Assembly: GCA_015499995.1 (NCBI GenBank)
Contig: JADNRV010000049.1
Span: 62,001 to 126,000, forward strand
DNA from: Flammula alnicola
Taxonomy: Eukaryota > Basidiomycota > Agaricomycetes > Agaricales > Strophariaceae
Direction: 5' to 3'
Length of the DNA stretch: 64,000 bases
Both the position numbers and the translations under genes were made by a program. Shown in pieces: positions 9,781 through 21,930 of the stretch. The notes beneath the pieces were generated by a model. It was not told the origin of the DNA and made no database searches. It saw only the letters and a list, made by a program, of their open reading frames with translations. Position 1 is the stretch's first letter; every line of letters starts with the position of its first letter.

Positions 9781-12060
9781 AGTAGTTCATTTCCTTGTCA
9801 AAATAACACACATCTTGACTTGTTACAAAATTTCTTGTTAAGTTGTCCTTGACTGTAACAAATGGCAACATTTGTCAGTGCACAGCCATATTTGTTCAAT
9901 TGGTGCTACCCCACCTTTATTAGGAAATATTACTTTCTTGGGTTGCAAAATGACTGCAGGTTTCCTTTTTAAATTGGGTCTTTGGGTGCCATGCTTGCTA
10001 TTGGATTCAAAAATAGATGCTGGGAATAATTGAATGAACACCAGCTGCTTTATGTATATAAATAAATGATTTTCATCTATAATAATGCTTACCTAAAAAT
10101 AATAAGCTCTCTTGCAACTGAATTTTTCAGCCAATTCTGACTTACTTTTTGGTCAAAAAATCCTGCATGTAGATGTTTGTCTGAAGTCTTGAGTTTATTT
10201 ATTTATATTTGCCACCCAGATTCACTGCTCAGAGTTTTTGAAAAAAAAAAAAAAAAACAATTCACTTCCTTCTTCCTGTGTAGGCTTTTTTGTTATTTCT
10301 TTATAAGCAGTTTTATTCTTAATGTCTTCTGTGTATTATTCCATTTGCATACATTGTAATCTTTTATCCAACATAGCTTTATTCTCAACCTCTTTTTTAT
10401 ATTTCTATTCCCTCGATCTCTAGACCTTGTACTTTGTTGTACAATCAATGTTTTATCCCTACTAGTAAGCTATAATCACAATATCTGTTGTTTGTATAAG
10501 GAATGAAGCTATCTACTCAAGCTTCTTGATAACCTGGCAATGTCTGTTCTTCCACAATTTTTCTAATGTCTTATAAAAATCATTTAATCCAGAAAGAAAT
10601 TACACCTGTCCACAAGCATCTTATGTACTATCACATGGAATCCTCAGCTCCTAGTGTTATTGCGACATTCAAAGGTGCCAGAATCAGACTAGTCTTGAAG
10701 CATGCAGAAGAAACAGTGTCTTTCAAAGGACCTTGCTATCTGCATGTTAGACAAGACCTTGAGGGGATATCTTATGCTTGCAACACAACAAATTTAAGGC
10801 CCTTGTATTCATTTGCAAGAATTTTACTCCTCTTTTATCTATCTCCTGGGCATTACCTGTTTGTCTCACAGCAGCTTTGGGATGTTATGCAGCAGGTCCC
10901 TTTCAGTGCTGTTTCTTTCAAGACTCCAAAGTGCCATCACATGATATAGCTTTATTTGATGAATAAATATGTTGTACAGACATGTAGGTTCCTGCTTGTG
11001 ACATCAGACTGATGGTTTATAGCTTGTCAAGCATTTAATTACATAAGATGGCCCAAATAAGTTCTCTTTAATAGATGTGGTGGACATTATATCTGGACTA
11101 AAACATGTCAGTTACACTTTCTCTCTCAAATCAACATGCATTTTACCTTGCACAGAGGGTTCTGTTGTGTAATGCAGGCATTTCTGAGAGGCGATCACAT
11201 CTGTAAAGATGTGTAAGAGAATGAAAAGACTGGATAGTACTCTGGAGGTGCACTATCTACTGGAGGTCCTTTCTAATCACATTAGCCTTCAGTAAGGACC
11301 TCTGGCAGGTAGTGGTTGTTGCTAAATAACATTCAAAAACACAGATACAAAATAAAATGCTATTTCTTTACCTGTCTAGATAGCCAGTGCAAAAGTAAAA
11401 ATATAATAATTGCTCTGTGTATCAAGTACTCATTAAGTAATTGCCTACAAATACAAGCATACTGTAAATATCATATTAGATTTAGAGAGGAACCCCCCAT
11501 CAATTAGCTTTTTATTTAGATGGACTACTACAGTGTTAGCTGCTAACTAATCAGAGTCAAATCTTGGATCTTCAAGTGGATTGACATTAGACAGCCAAAT
11601 CATTGGCCTTTCTCATTTGACAGCCCTCTTTCTGGAGTACTTGTCAGTCAGATTAAACTCTGCCTATCCACCAAACCAACATTTGTAGTTAGTAAATTTT
11701 GTGGTGTAATAGTCATCAAAGATGATATATTCAGCTTTTTCGTTAAACTGGTCCAAATTGAAAATGAAATTATAATAGGTATGATGGCCTAAGGATTATT
11801 GAGTAATTTATTATCAGGTCTTTTTTCAGGATTTCTAGATCTGATGTATCTTTCATACCAGTTTTTCATGATTGAAGTAATGTAAGTAAACTCCCCAGGC
11901 TTGTAATCTGACTAAAATAAGTGCTTTTTTTCCCATGCATACAGCAGGATTGACAACAAACAAGCAGGCTGTAACAATTATTTGTTTCTTCATAGGATGT
12001 ATAAGTACAAATGTAAGCCCAAAAGTGTTTCTCTGTAGATCTCTATAACCTGTTTAAGTG
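9781..12060. other. AT-rich region without recognised gene
   Basis: It contains a diverged copy of the 6645-6830 module at about 9885-10030 and an A run at 10240-10257. The longest frame (10566-10949, plus, 127 codons) has no recognisable domain and unremarkable composition. It is probably an old coding remnant or chance. Confidence 0.5.
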
Positions 12061-12755
12061 TAGTGCTTATATTCTAATATAAGAATGAACACCATCAATG
12101 TCCATGGCTCTAGAATTTTGATAACAAAAAACTTTGTTCCAGCACACCAAAATATACCTGTGACAGCCTCTATCTTCATGAAACTCTTGCACTGCAAATT
12201 ATTTAACTGGCTTGGGCTTGAGCCTGTCTATTAAAATAGTGACCTCAGCAAAATGTTTATTACCAATCTACTGCAATATTAGCAATATGTTCAATTATCC
12301 AGAATTATCAAAGCAATATATGTGGCTGTAGGTTAAAAAACACTTCTTGGTACTCTACCTAAAGTTGCTTTCTCTAGTGTGAACTATGATACTCACATTG
12401 GGTCAGCAGAAAGAATACCCTCTATAAGCACTCTTTGATAACAAAAATAGTAGCAAATATAGAGGTAGAAGGAATAGCAGGTATTGAACTAGTCAACTGG
12501 GTAAAAATAAACTAAGTGTAAGCCTAGCATGTACCCAGGATTATTTAACATTGTTCAATTAGCCTTACCCAGCCTTACCCAGTGGCTATTTTTAATAGAA
12601 AATATTACTTTTTATTATAATTTTGACTGGGTCTTTCAGTGCTGCCTCTTTGGATGCTTTTTTTACTTAAAAATCAATGCTGAGAATTATTAATCATCTC
12701 TTGCTTTGTACTTTCTGCTAGCATTGTGGTATCAATAGCCTCAGTGGGCCTTGAA
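12061..12755. repeat. Dispersed repeat R3, copy 1
   Basis: Starts TAGTGCTTATATTC and matches 21931-22083 and 23659-24050 with few differences over more than 500 bp. Between 12213 and 12271 it holds about 57 bp of its own where copy 2 holds 1,575 bp. It ends in the recurrent GACTGGGTCTTTCAGTGCTG module. Confidence 0.8.
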
Positions 12756-12952
12756 TGGTGCTTTAAAACCTGATTTAATTTAAGGACTTGTCAACAGATT
12801 GGGGTGCATCAATGGGTTCAGGGATGCTGGTGGGTCAGATGATGGGTTGGAGGATTGTATCCTAAAACCTGAAGAATTCATAAAAAAAATGGATCATCTG
12901 GAAAAGAGAGCCTATGAATTGTGCTAGGGTTTTGGAACATGATCCTCTCTAG

Positions 12953-13449
12953 TAGTGCTTGGAAATCTGATCTCAAGACCAGAAAAAGACCACACCAAGA
13001 CTTCAAAAGACCACAAAAAGACAGGTCTTGATGAATCAGTCTTTGTGGTTAAGACCAGTCTGAACTGGCAGCTTTATATGCATCATATAACCCATTAAAA
13101 CATTAAAATAGCTGCAAGCACATAAAAAATGGTTGAAATCTGACAAAGTTAAGGTCAAAACTGTAAAATATTGGCTAAAATAGTAGACTTTACAGAATTA
13201 AATCATATTTTACTCAATTCTCAACCATTTTAATGTTCTAGTGCTTGATTTCAAGGTTATATGTTAGGTAATAATGTTTATTAATTTCCAAAGGTGCAGT
13301 CTATGCCAGTCTTAATCAGTTTTTTAATTTGTGGTTCAGTTAAAGACTGCAAAAGACTGACCAAGACCAGTCTTCCTTAGTTTTGTACAGTCTTTTACAG
13401 TCTTAAGACTGCAATAGACTGGTCTCAATTTTCTAAGGCTCTAGCACTA
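12953..13449. mobile_element. hAT-like non-autonomous element, copy A
   Basis: Ends TAGTGCTTGG and CTCTAGCACTA are inverted, and the flanks CTCTCTAG (12945-12952) and CTCTCTGG (13450-13457) form an 8-bp target duplication with one mismatch. The 8-bp duplication and TAGTG ends are hAT superfamily hallmarks. The 497-bp interior has no ORF and is filled near both ends with variants of GACCAGTCT/AGACTGG, self-complementary words. The same interior style appears at 26488 and 32435. Confidence 0.85.
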
Positions 13450-14640
13450 CTCTCTGGGAGAGAAGGACTGTACATTGCACAAGGATTGCATAATATTGGT
13501 AGAAAACTGGAAATTCATTATTTATTCTCAACATTGATTTCATATATGTTCAAGAAGAGTTCAAGAAAAAAAAACACTATTTCATGCCCTGAAAGGCAGC
13601 CAAGATTATCCACACCCAGATTCTAGCCAGGTCCATAAAGAGGTTGCCTCCTAAACAGTCCCAGCCATGTCCCAGAGCTTCTTACCAAGGCCCGATACAC
13701 CCAACCCTTAGAGCCAATCATTTCCCCTAAGTTACAGATCTATTTTGCCAACTTTCTTTATCTACATTGTTCTATCAACTAGAGGCTGTTCACGTTGGAG
13801 ACCTGCTGCAGTTATGAGTACAACCAGATGTGAAAGTTATTCATTCCCTTGGATTTTCAAGAATTCATTATTTACATCATGGTCACATGCAGGGACACCA
13901 AAATTTGCCAGTGCAAAAAAGCTATTTCCCTTTTCCTTACTCTTCTCAACTAAAAAATCTTGAAAACATAATAGGTGGCAAAGTTTGCATCATGTTTCTG
14001 GTGGATCATCTGAATGTACCAGTAAAAGATGTCAAAGCTGATGGAACTGCAACAAATGCACCACAGCTGTCAGTAGACAGCTCAGAGACAAAGGTGGAAA
14101 AGACACAGACCAAGAAATTAATGGAGCTGCCTGAAGAAAGAATCCTCATTTCCCTCCATGCTGACCTGACCAAGGCAGAGCTGCATTATTATGCCTCTGA
14201 TTCACCAGGGTATCTTGGATTGGTCTACGAACTGACCTTATGGGATTCTAACACCTTGCATGGTTATTTGGGAGCTGAAAAAAGAGTCTCTCTGCCTGGA
14301 GATGTATTGACACATACAATAGAATATTCACTTCAATAAGGAGTCAGCACTGAGGATTCAAGGCAGCCATAGCATTTAAATTCAAGATGCATGTAATGGC
14401 TTTTGATCAACCCTCTGATCTCTAGCCAGACATATAGCTTGATGTATCAGGTTTCGTTGAAAGCCAATCAGCTGGAGGCATCAAGTTTCACTGAAAGTTA
14501 ATTGTCAGATTTATGGCTGGCTGTATATATATAAACTGAACTAATAATCATGTATGATACACCACCTTTATACTAAAGATGATTAACCCACCCACTGACA
14601 TGCTATGCCCGGTGTCACATTCACAGTATGTGATTTTCTT
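13450..14640 (+). pseudogene. Degenerate coding remnant, unrecognised
   Basis: The plus frame 13830-14339 is open for 169 codons and ends TIEYSLQ; a second frame (13745-13963) overlaps. The peptide (for example LVDHLNVPVKDVKADGTA and ILISLHADLTKAELHYY) has protein-like composition but I recognise no family. The surrounding sequence is AT-rich repeat. Probably a fragment of an old mobile element or captured gene. Confidence 0.3.
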
Positions 14641-15142
14641 ATCCTATTTTTCATTATTTATGCCCAGAATAGAGGGGGATCTTGTGTTCTGGAGACACAA
14701 TTATAAGAAAGAGTGGAAGGAAGGAAGGTATGAAGAGTGGAGAGTTGTCAGCCTGTACAGATTACAGAAGATGACATATTATGTAAATGGACACAAAATA
14801 ACTTACCAAGCAAGTGTTGATGGATGATATGACCCTAGCAGAGTCGAGAGAGAGCACACCTGTGTCTCCAATGACAGCAACTACATTAAGAAACAATAGA
14901 ATAAGACTTCATTCTTTTGTATTTATAGATCCAAAAGAGTGACAGAGCTGTCAGAATCAACAGGAAAGGGCTAGAGGAGGATGTTCCATATTTTGAGAGT
15001 CTGAACTGCTGCTAATACACCTGTCTGTCTGTCTGCCCAGCTTGCTTATCTCATCCATTATATCACCTCCACTTCCAGCATCTTATATGGTGCCCACCTA
15101 GCCTAACAGTTCACACAGCTGTATAAATTATAACTGACACCT
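14640..15142. repeat. Inverted-repeat partner 1 (with 19522-19985)
   Basis: This stretch is the near-exact reverse complement of 19522-19985. Shared landmarks are CCACTTCCAGCATCTTATATGG and the run of CTGTCTGTCTGTCTG. Its outer end reads ATAATAACA-like on the complement, and the partner begins TGTTATAATTTG. An LTR-derived origin is possible. A short peptide-like frame (14579-14827) overlaps it. Confidence 0.75.
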
Positions 15143-15492
15143 ATATGAACTGTATAGATGGAGTCAAATGGTTATTGATAAAAAAACCCATCAAAGCCAG
15201 CTGAATTGATGGATATATGTGTCACATGCTTAGTGTGCCTGTTAGCTGATTCTTGGGGCAAAGTTCAGCAGCATATACATTTTAAGAAATCACATGCACC
15301 TCAGAAGGGTGACTTTGTGCCCTTGCATGTCTAGAGCAGTAGCAGGGTTCTTGTTCTATCACAAGTTTGAGGCAGGGGTGTCTATTATGATAAAAGCATA
15401 GTGCCAGGTCACAGCTCAACTCCAAACATAGCCTCACCTCTTCAATCACATGACAAGATAAACAAAACTAGAGAAAATACATCTATTACCAT

Positions 15493-16069
15493 TAGTGCTT
15501 GAAAGTCCAGTTAGGTCTGGTTTTTGGATACCCAAAGGCTCTAACCAAGACCGAGACTGGTTAGCCTTTGTTCCCAGACCCGAAATAACCTAATCTAACT
15601 GCAAAAAACTGATTAGTTGCAGTTAGTAACTGGTTAGGACCAAAAATATCAAAAACCGGTTATAATTGCTAGTAACTGCATATTTATGACTTAATACCAT
15701 TTATTTTCCTTTATTCAAGCTTCAAATCGACCCTGGGAATGTTAAATTCGGTAAAGAACTGACTGAGTTATGATTTTATTACATGCTATCTACTCTTTTG
15801 ACTGATATTTTATGGTTTTAACTGTAACTCAATCAGTTTTTGACCTAAAATTATGGTCCAAAGCCTGTTTTAACGGGAAAAATGAAGGCTACAGATGATC
15901 AGTCATAACCAGTTATAACCGGTCACTAACTGGTCCTATAACTGCAAAATAACTGGTTAGTCAATCCTCGGAAACCACTAACCACTAACTGCAGTCCGGT
16001 TATTTGCAGTTAGAGGTCCGGTTAGATCTCGGTTATTTTGCAGTTAACTAACCTAACTTCCAAGCACTA
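15493..16069. mobile_element. hAT-like non-autonomous element, copy B
   Basis: TIRs TAGTGCTTGAAAGT and ACTTCCAAGCACTA match at 13 of 14 positions, flanked by a perfect 8-bp duplication ATTACCAT (15485-15492 and 16070-16077). The 577-bp interior carries TAACCGGTTA-type words (AACTGGTTA, GGTTATAACTG) in the positions where copies A, C and D carry GACCGGTCT-type words. No ORF. Confidence 0.92.
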
Positions 16070-16077
16070 ATTACCAT

Positions 16078-17436
16078 CTTCCAAAGGAAAAAAAGAAAAC
16101 TAACCTATTTGTTAACTCAGATGCAGGGGTTCCCTTTATCACTGATGGAGATCCTTTTCTTTATTTTCATCCATTCTATGTGTATCTGGATAGGCCTGGG
16201 GTATCCTCCAAGTATATATGGCTGGATGTCATTATAAAGTGTTGATGCCTCAGGAAGGCCATATTCCAATCTTCTGGGCATCTGGCATTCCCTTCACTTT
16301 CACATCCATGGCATTTCATGGAGTATTGTACATGGCTTCATCCCACTTTCACTTTCTAAGACATTTTGTAAAGTCCGCTATGAGCTGTACCAGGTGGTGA
16401 GCCCTGACAATCTTGATAATGTTAGCATACTGGACTTGGACATAGATTTCATTATCCCAGGCTGAGAATTCCTGTGTAGAAGACTGTGACAACTTGTTGA
16501 TCCAAATGTTTGAAAGGACTTACTTCAGTTACCTTTCTTCTGACCAGCCACATAACTATCTGTTTGCCCCACTTCAAGCTAAATAGATATTTATTAGCCA
16601 AGGATATTATTAAGTCTTTATTGTTACAACTGTCTGTCTTCTAAACTCTGCTTTGCTGCAGTAGTTTTGTTTCTAATAAACTCACTTAATGTCCAGACTA
16701 AGAGTGTGATAGTTTTTAGGACTCTATTGTCAGCTGTTCTGCTATCAATGCAGATACCTATCACCATGTTGATATTACTGCCTGAGACCCCCGCTCAACA
16801 TGTACAATTAGTGCTCAATTTTCTTTCACTCTGGCTGTATACTACCTCCTAAACCACCATGGGGCACAAAATTATGGACACCTCCAATGCAGGCTCTGGG
16901 TTCTGTGGTTGGTTTGGGTCATAGTGGCTGTATTCATGTGATTTTGTAAACTTGGCAGTTGTCCAAAGACATAAAATAAAATGCACTGCAGTTTTACCCA
17001 GCCCTCAGTCATTTGGAGGCACATAAAGAGCTCCTGTGATACATCTGGTATCTCTGCCTGCATTTCTTTATGTTGGATAACAGGTTTGAGCTTTGTTATA
17101 GCTGCAAAATAAGCCTCAGTGCTGATGATGTCCTTGTCATTAGAGTTAATCAAGTCCAGAAGTGGGTTGGAAACTTCTGGCACAGGAACAGACTGAGCAT
17201 ATGTGATGTATTAGTAAACATTGCAGAATAATCTTGACTTATTTACCAGTGAATGAATTCTAAGTGAATGAATTCTAGGTTCTTTATCTATTAACAGAGT
17301 GAATGCCTGTGAAAGTGTTCTTGGAGGACTGCAAACTATGATTCTTGTAGTCTGGAAGAAAATAGAAGAGGTTGTTATTGCAAAAGGATCATTGTAATTG
17401 TCTGGAGCAGATATTTCATACATTGTTTTTTTTTGG
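16078..17436 (-). pseudogene. Degenerate minus-strand coding remnant, part 1
   Basis: Minus-strand frames at 17183-16872 and 17423-17211 are protein-like and could be exons of one old gene continuing to 17917. Examples are SNPLLDLINSNDKDIISTEAYF and FAITTSSIFFQTTRIIVCSPP. Stops and frame changes are present and no family is recognised. The 16078-16870 part shows nothing. Confidence 0.25.
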
Positions 17437-18404
17437 TTCTATATGGACTCCACCTGGACTCCACTAATTTTATGTGAAGTTCATGAAGTTCACCAGGAAT
17501 AGATGGAGGAGGGTAAAGTACTGGATCTGTGGAAGAATGTTAACATGATAGAGTTGCCAAATTTTCTTTTCTTCGGATGACAATTCATCAAGAAAAGTGA
17601 GTAAATTTATGTCTACCCCTCTTCTTGACTTTGCCAGCATCATGAAGATGGCAACAAAGGTGATCTGTCAAGTAAAAAATGATTTTAGCCTGAGGTCAAG
17701 TTTCGAAAGATTGCAGAAGGTGGAAACTCACAAATGCTGCTGGCAGTGTAATGTTTACCTTCAGAACATCTAGTCCATGCCCCAGCTGCTGATGTGACAG
17801 GGAGAATGAGAACTCTTTGGCTTCAAAGATTTTTACCATTTTGTTCAGCAGCACCACAATAGACGTATGAGGTATGATGACAAGATTTATATATGAAATG
17901 TCTGAGGGCATATACAATGCATGTATCTATTTGTACATATGCAAACATGAGCCACCTGGGCATGTGACCAAAAACTAACACTCTTCCCTGGCAAGCGTGC
18001 AAAGATAAAAACTCCCACCTAATCTGAACAATTGAAAAAATTAGTGGTTCAGTGATGACTTGCCAGCAATTCTTTGTTGGAAAAAGGTTGTCATCAATCA
18101 GAAAGCATGAAATCTCAAGTAGGGTAGGTGGCTGGTGAGGTGGACTATCCAAAATGCAAAATGTGTGGGGAAAGGGTATATTGCAATTTGGGTTTGAGCA
18201 TAGGGAAGAATTGCCGACAATTTGAGCGAGTGAAAGGAGCGGAATGGATTAAGCAAATGGAGAAGATACAAACTGGGCATCAGTGGTCATGCTGCTGCTC
18301 TTTCACCCTCATTATTTTCATTATTGTATTGGTGGTGGGGTGAAAAGAATGGAGGCAGAAAAGATGGGGGTAGAAGGTAGCTTACTAGCCAGGCAATCCT
18401 ACAG
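17437..18404 (-). pseudogene. Degenerate minus-strand coding remnant, part 2, plus repeat words
   Basis: At 17437-17530 the words GGACTCCACCTGGACTCCAC and GGAGGAGGGTAAAGTACTGG also occur at 24590-24750. The minus frame 17917-17696 (LNKMVKIFEAKEFSFSLS, LDVLKVNITLPAAFVSF) may be another exon of the unrecognised gene. No start, stop or domain could be fixed. Confidence 0.25.
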
Positions 18405-18535
18405 TACATGGTCATCAGGCCTCTCATGGCTATCATGGGGTCATGGTGAGGGGCAGTGGTGAGGTGTCATTGACACCAATACTGACTGGGAAGGAGGATG
18501 ACAGTGCAAGCCACCTTGGTTGTCACAGCTATGGC
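18405..18535. repeat. Inverted-repeat partner (with about 24045-24170)
   Basis: The segment containing CATGGCTATCATGGGGTCATG and GTGTCATTGACACCAATACTGAC recurs in reverse complement at 24045-24170. Confidence 0.7.
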
Positions 18536-18961
18536 CATTTATTGCCCTCACTGTGGTCATGTTACCAGCATTCTTGTCATTATTGCCATCTGCCATGTGC
18601 CCGCCATCAGGTGTCAGTGCCTGCGAGTCATAGAGCAGGTAACAGGCACACTGTCACTGGTGTGGTTGATGTTGTTGTTATTTTTACCCTCCCACCTGAT
18701 GTCTGAACAACACAAAAGCATGATGTCATGCTCCTGCTGCTGTTGCCATTGCATGCCATCATAGCAGTCATGTGGAAGTGTGCCTGTGGAGGGGCAGTCA
18801 CATATGATGCTGCTGCCAGTGTCAGTTTCAGTGCCCAGAACACATTGCTTCTGAAATAGATGCAGTAGGGATCAGCCATCATTGCAGGAGGGCATTATTT
18901 ATGATGTACTGTGTGGGCCTCCCATGTCCTGAGTCCTCTGTTTTATGTTGAACCCCCTGCA
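18536..18961. other. Unassigned sequence
   Basis: Rich in TGTCA/TGCCA words; short frames only. Nothing recognised. Confidence 0.4.
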
Positions 18962-19373
18962 TGTTCCAACTAGCAAGCAACAACTTAGTCAACATTGACT
19001 AAGTGATGCCTAAGTTGTATCTTCAAGAATCTAATGTTCAAGTTCACTCAGAAGTGTGCACACTTAAGAGGTTCAGAGATGAGCAAGGAGACTTGTTAGA
19101 TTGGCTACAAAATCTCAAGAACTAGCTGAAGAACATTGCTAGTTTACTTGCTACTTTATATACTAGTTCATGTCTCACACAGACCATCTGATAGAGTTAG
19201 TAAGAGTCATAGTATGAGTCAAAAGGAATCATAGGTAAAGAAAACAAGTTAATGATGTCTAAGTCAACCAAGAATGATGAAGATCTATATATAGTACATA
19301 GCACTAAGGATAGTTGACTAAAAATAATTTATGGTAAAAATACAGAAGAAAAAAATAGACAGGGGTCATAACA
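18962..19373 (+). mobile_element. Solo LTR, decayed, with 5-bp target duplication CTGCA
   Basis: It begins TGTTCCAACTAGCAAGCAAC and ends GGGTCATAACA, flanked on both sides by CTGCA (18957-18961, 19374-19378). Interior landmarks (CTCAAGAACTAGCT.AAG.ACAT, TTATATACTAG, CACACAGACCAT.TGA) match the LTRs at 45553 and 53934, so it is an older relative of that chromovirus LTR. CpG sites of the younger LTRs appear as TpG or CpA here. Confidence 0.85.
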
Positions 19374-19521
19374 CTGCACCATGCTTTCCCTTGCACATTG
19401 GGTCCTATTTGCAATGTGCAGTAGCAACAACAAGCCATCGTGGCTCATCATGGCTCATCAGTATGTGATCCTGGGGCTCCTCATGGCTGCTGTGGTATCA
19501 TCGTGAGGAGTGGCAGTGACA
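19374..19521. other. Short unassigned spacer
   Basis: Repeats CATCATGGCTCATC-type words; nothing else seen. Confidence 0.4.
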
Positions 19522-19985
19522 TGTTATAATTTGTACAGCTATGTGAACTGTCAGGCTAGGTGGACACCATATAAGATGCTGGAAGTGGAGGTGATATAAT
19601 GGATGAGATAAGCAAGCTGGGCAGACAGACAGACAGGTGTATTAGCAGCAGTTCAGACTCTCAAAATATGGAACATCCTCCTCTAGCCCTTTCCTGTTGA
19701 TTCTGACAGCTCTGTCACTCTTTTGGATCTATAAATACAAAAGAATGAAGTCTTATTCTATTGTTTCTTAATGTAGTTGCTGTCATTGGAGACACAGGTG
19801 TGCTCTCTCTCGGCTTTGCTAGGGTCATATTCTCCATCAACACTTGCTTGATAATCTCCATCAACACTTGCTTGATAAGTTATTTTGTGTCCATTTACGT
19901 GGTATGTCATCTTCTGTAATCTGTACAGGCTGACAACTCTCCACTCTTCATATCATCCCCCTCTATTCTGGGCATAAATAATGAA
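19522..19985. repeat. Inverted-repeat partner 2 (with 14640-15142)
   Basis: Begins TGTTATAATTTG and is the reverse complement of 15142-14640 with scattered substitutions and a short local duplication (CTCCATCAACACTTGCTTGA occurs twice at 19840-19880). It lacks a piece of about 60 bp present in partner 1. Confidence 0.75.
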
Positions 19986-20119
19986 AAAAAGTTATGGGCA
20001 TTGTAAAGTCAAGGCATAGATTGGGTTAACAATGATGCACCCTGGATGGTATCTTGTAGATCTTCGGTCATTTTGCCACCTCAAGCTGTGAAAGGGCTGA
20101 TATGCATTTCTGATGAAAA

Positions 20120-20574
20120 TCAACAGAATGCAGAGTGCATAAGCTCAGGGGGGGTGGGAATAGTCTCCAAAGGGTGATAGTTCCATACCTGAGTCTGTTT
20201 ATTTAGATTCTGCTGAAAGTGAAACCAATTCTGATTTGCACAATACAAAGATGGCATAGGGATTTTCTGTGCTTCAAATGGCATTGGCAGGACAGATCCC
20301 TGGCCACCTGTCTTGGTGAACTTTAGGTCAGACTTGACTCCAGTCTTTGCAATAGCCAATGGGGTGAGAATTATCACAACATTTTATGAATAAAGGAACA
20401 TATGCTTCCTTCTATGCAACTTCGAAGGACCATTGTCAGTGATGGCTTGTGCTGACCACTTGCTCTGGAAATGGTCAGCTTCTCTTGACCTTTGGAATTG
20501 GTCAACTGCTGTAGATCAGTTGATGTGTGTTGAGTTTGGAAGTTGGAAGATCTTGTTTGATGGTCAGAAGACAT
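20120..20574 (-). CDS. Hypothetical minus-strand ORF pair, possibly a gene remnant
   Basis: A genuine ATG at 20572-20574 opens 66 codons (MSSDHQTRSSNFQTQ...) ending at 20374. A second frame continues to 20120 with SVLPMPFEAQKIPMPSLYC. The peptide is Ser/Thr/Gln-rich and I recognise no family. It may be the first exons of a broken gene. Confidence 0.25.
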
Positions 20575-20639
20575 GGTTGTGAAGAGGTGAGAAGTTAAAA
20601 CAGTTGTGATGATGAAGAAAGGTGAAGGTGAAAGAGATC

Positions 20640-20999
20640 AGTGACTTTGAATTCAGACAAGTAAGCATTGGAACAGATAAACAGTGTGGGCCCTAAACAT
20701 GAGGCAAACCCCATGGTTAATTGCTGCTGATAGGGCGCAGTGTGGTCCACCCGTGAAATTTTGCAATTTCCCAATCATTAGAACCATTACACTAGGGTAT
20801 CAAGAGTAAGCAGTATACCTCATACTGGCCAACTAAGTATATTGCGCACAGGAAACCACATAATCCAGTACAACAGAAGTAACTAGCTATGGTCCAGAGG
20901 ATCTACCTAGTAAGCTCAGAAGTACATGTAAAACAAGGTTAATGTTAAAGAAGCATGACCTCTATGTGTAACTGTGAAACAAACAAGAGGCTTTAAATG
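20640..20999. other. Unassigned sequence
   Basis: No coding frame or repeat recognised. Confidence 0.4.
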
Positions 21000-21002
21000 G
21001 AG

Positions 21003-21392
21003 AAATCTGTATAGAATGAGAATCCCAAAGTTTTATGGTGCACATAGTCTAAATATAGACTGGCCATTAGACACATCAATCTAGACATGCATGTCATGTG
21101 ACCAAGAAAGTGGACATAGTCTAGATGCACCCACCTATGCATTACATGTATAGAATAACCCATTGCTAGGCTTAGTCCAGCGACACCAGAAACCTGTGTG
21201 GAATGAGAGTCCAAAAGCACTGTGGTGCACATAGGCTAAATATAGACCTGTCATTAGGTGCACCTATCTGGACATGTATGTCATGTGACCAGAAAAGCAA
21301 ACACAGTGAAACATGTGCACCTATGCATGCATAAAACAGCTCATTGCTAGGCTTAGTCCAGTTGCTGTCTAGACTCCAGAAACATGCAGAAA
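21003..21392. repeat. Two-unit tandem repeat, about 190 bp per unit
   Basis: Units 21003-21190 and 21193-21392 share GGAATGAGA.TCC, GGTGCACATAG.CTAAATATAGAC, CATGT.TGTCATGTGACCA and CATTGCTAGGCTTAGTCCAG, with roughly one difference per six to eight bases by eye. Confidence 0.8.
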
Positions 21393-21930
21393 AGTAATTT
21401 CTGAGGAAACCATTATGTGGCTGTGTCAAGCTGAGATGGCAGAAACCTGCACCAAATATTAACCACTATGGTGTCCTGCAGATGGCACTGGTCTCCCAGT
21501 TTTCCACATAGACTCATAATCCAGGCCTGTTAAAAGAATCTGGGATACATAAACTGGGATAGGTTTAGGAATACATCCAACCTTGAACCAAGGAAGCAGG
21601 ACCTTCACTTACCCAACTTCCTGGATTATGTCAGCTGTCAATGTCTCTCTTCACTGCCTCACTTTCTACTTATTCTTGTTTTCAATCAATTCCTTACCTC
21701 TATCATTTGTACATGGTCCAATAAATCAAGAAAACCATTATCCAACTCCACCTCAATAGAAACCTATACTACAAGGAATTCTTCAAGAAACATGCCTGAC
21801 TCATGTCTGTGGCCTTTGAGATACATTAGAGGGGGCTACCCAAAGAGACACAGAAGCATTAGATCAAACTCAGCAGGTTCAAAAAAGCCTCAGCTGCTAA
21901 TGATGGTCAATCTATCGATAACTAAAAAGG
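21393..21930. other. Unassigned sequence
   Basis: No recognised gene or repeat. Confidence 0.4.
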
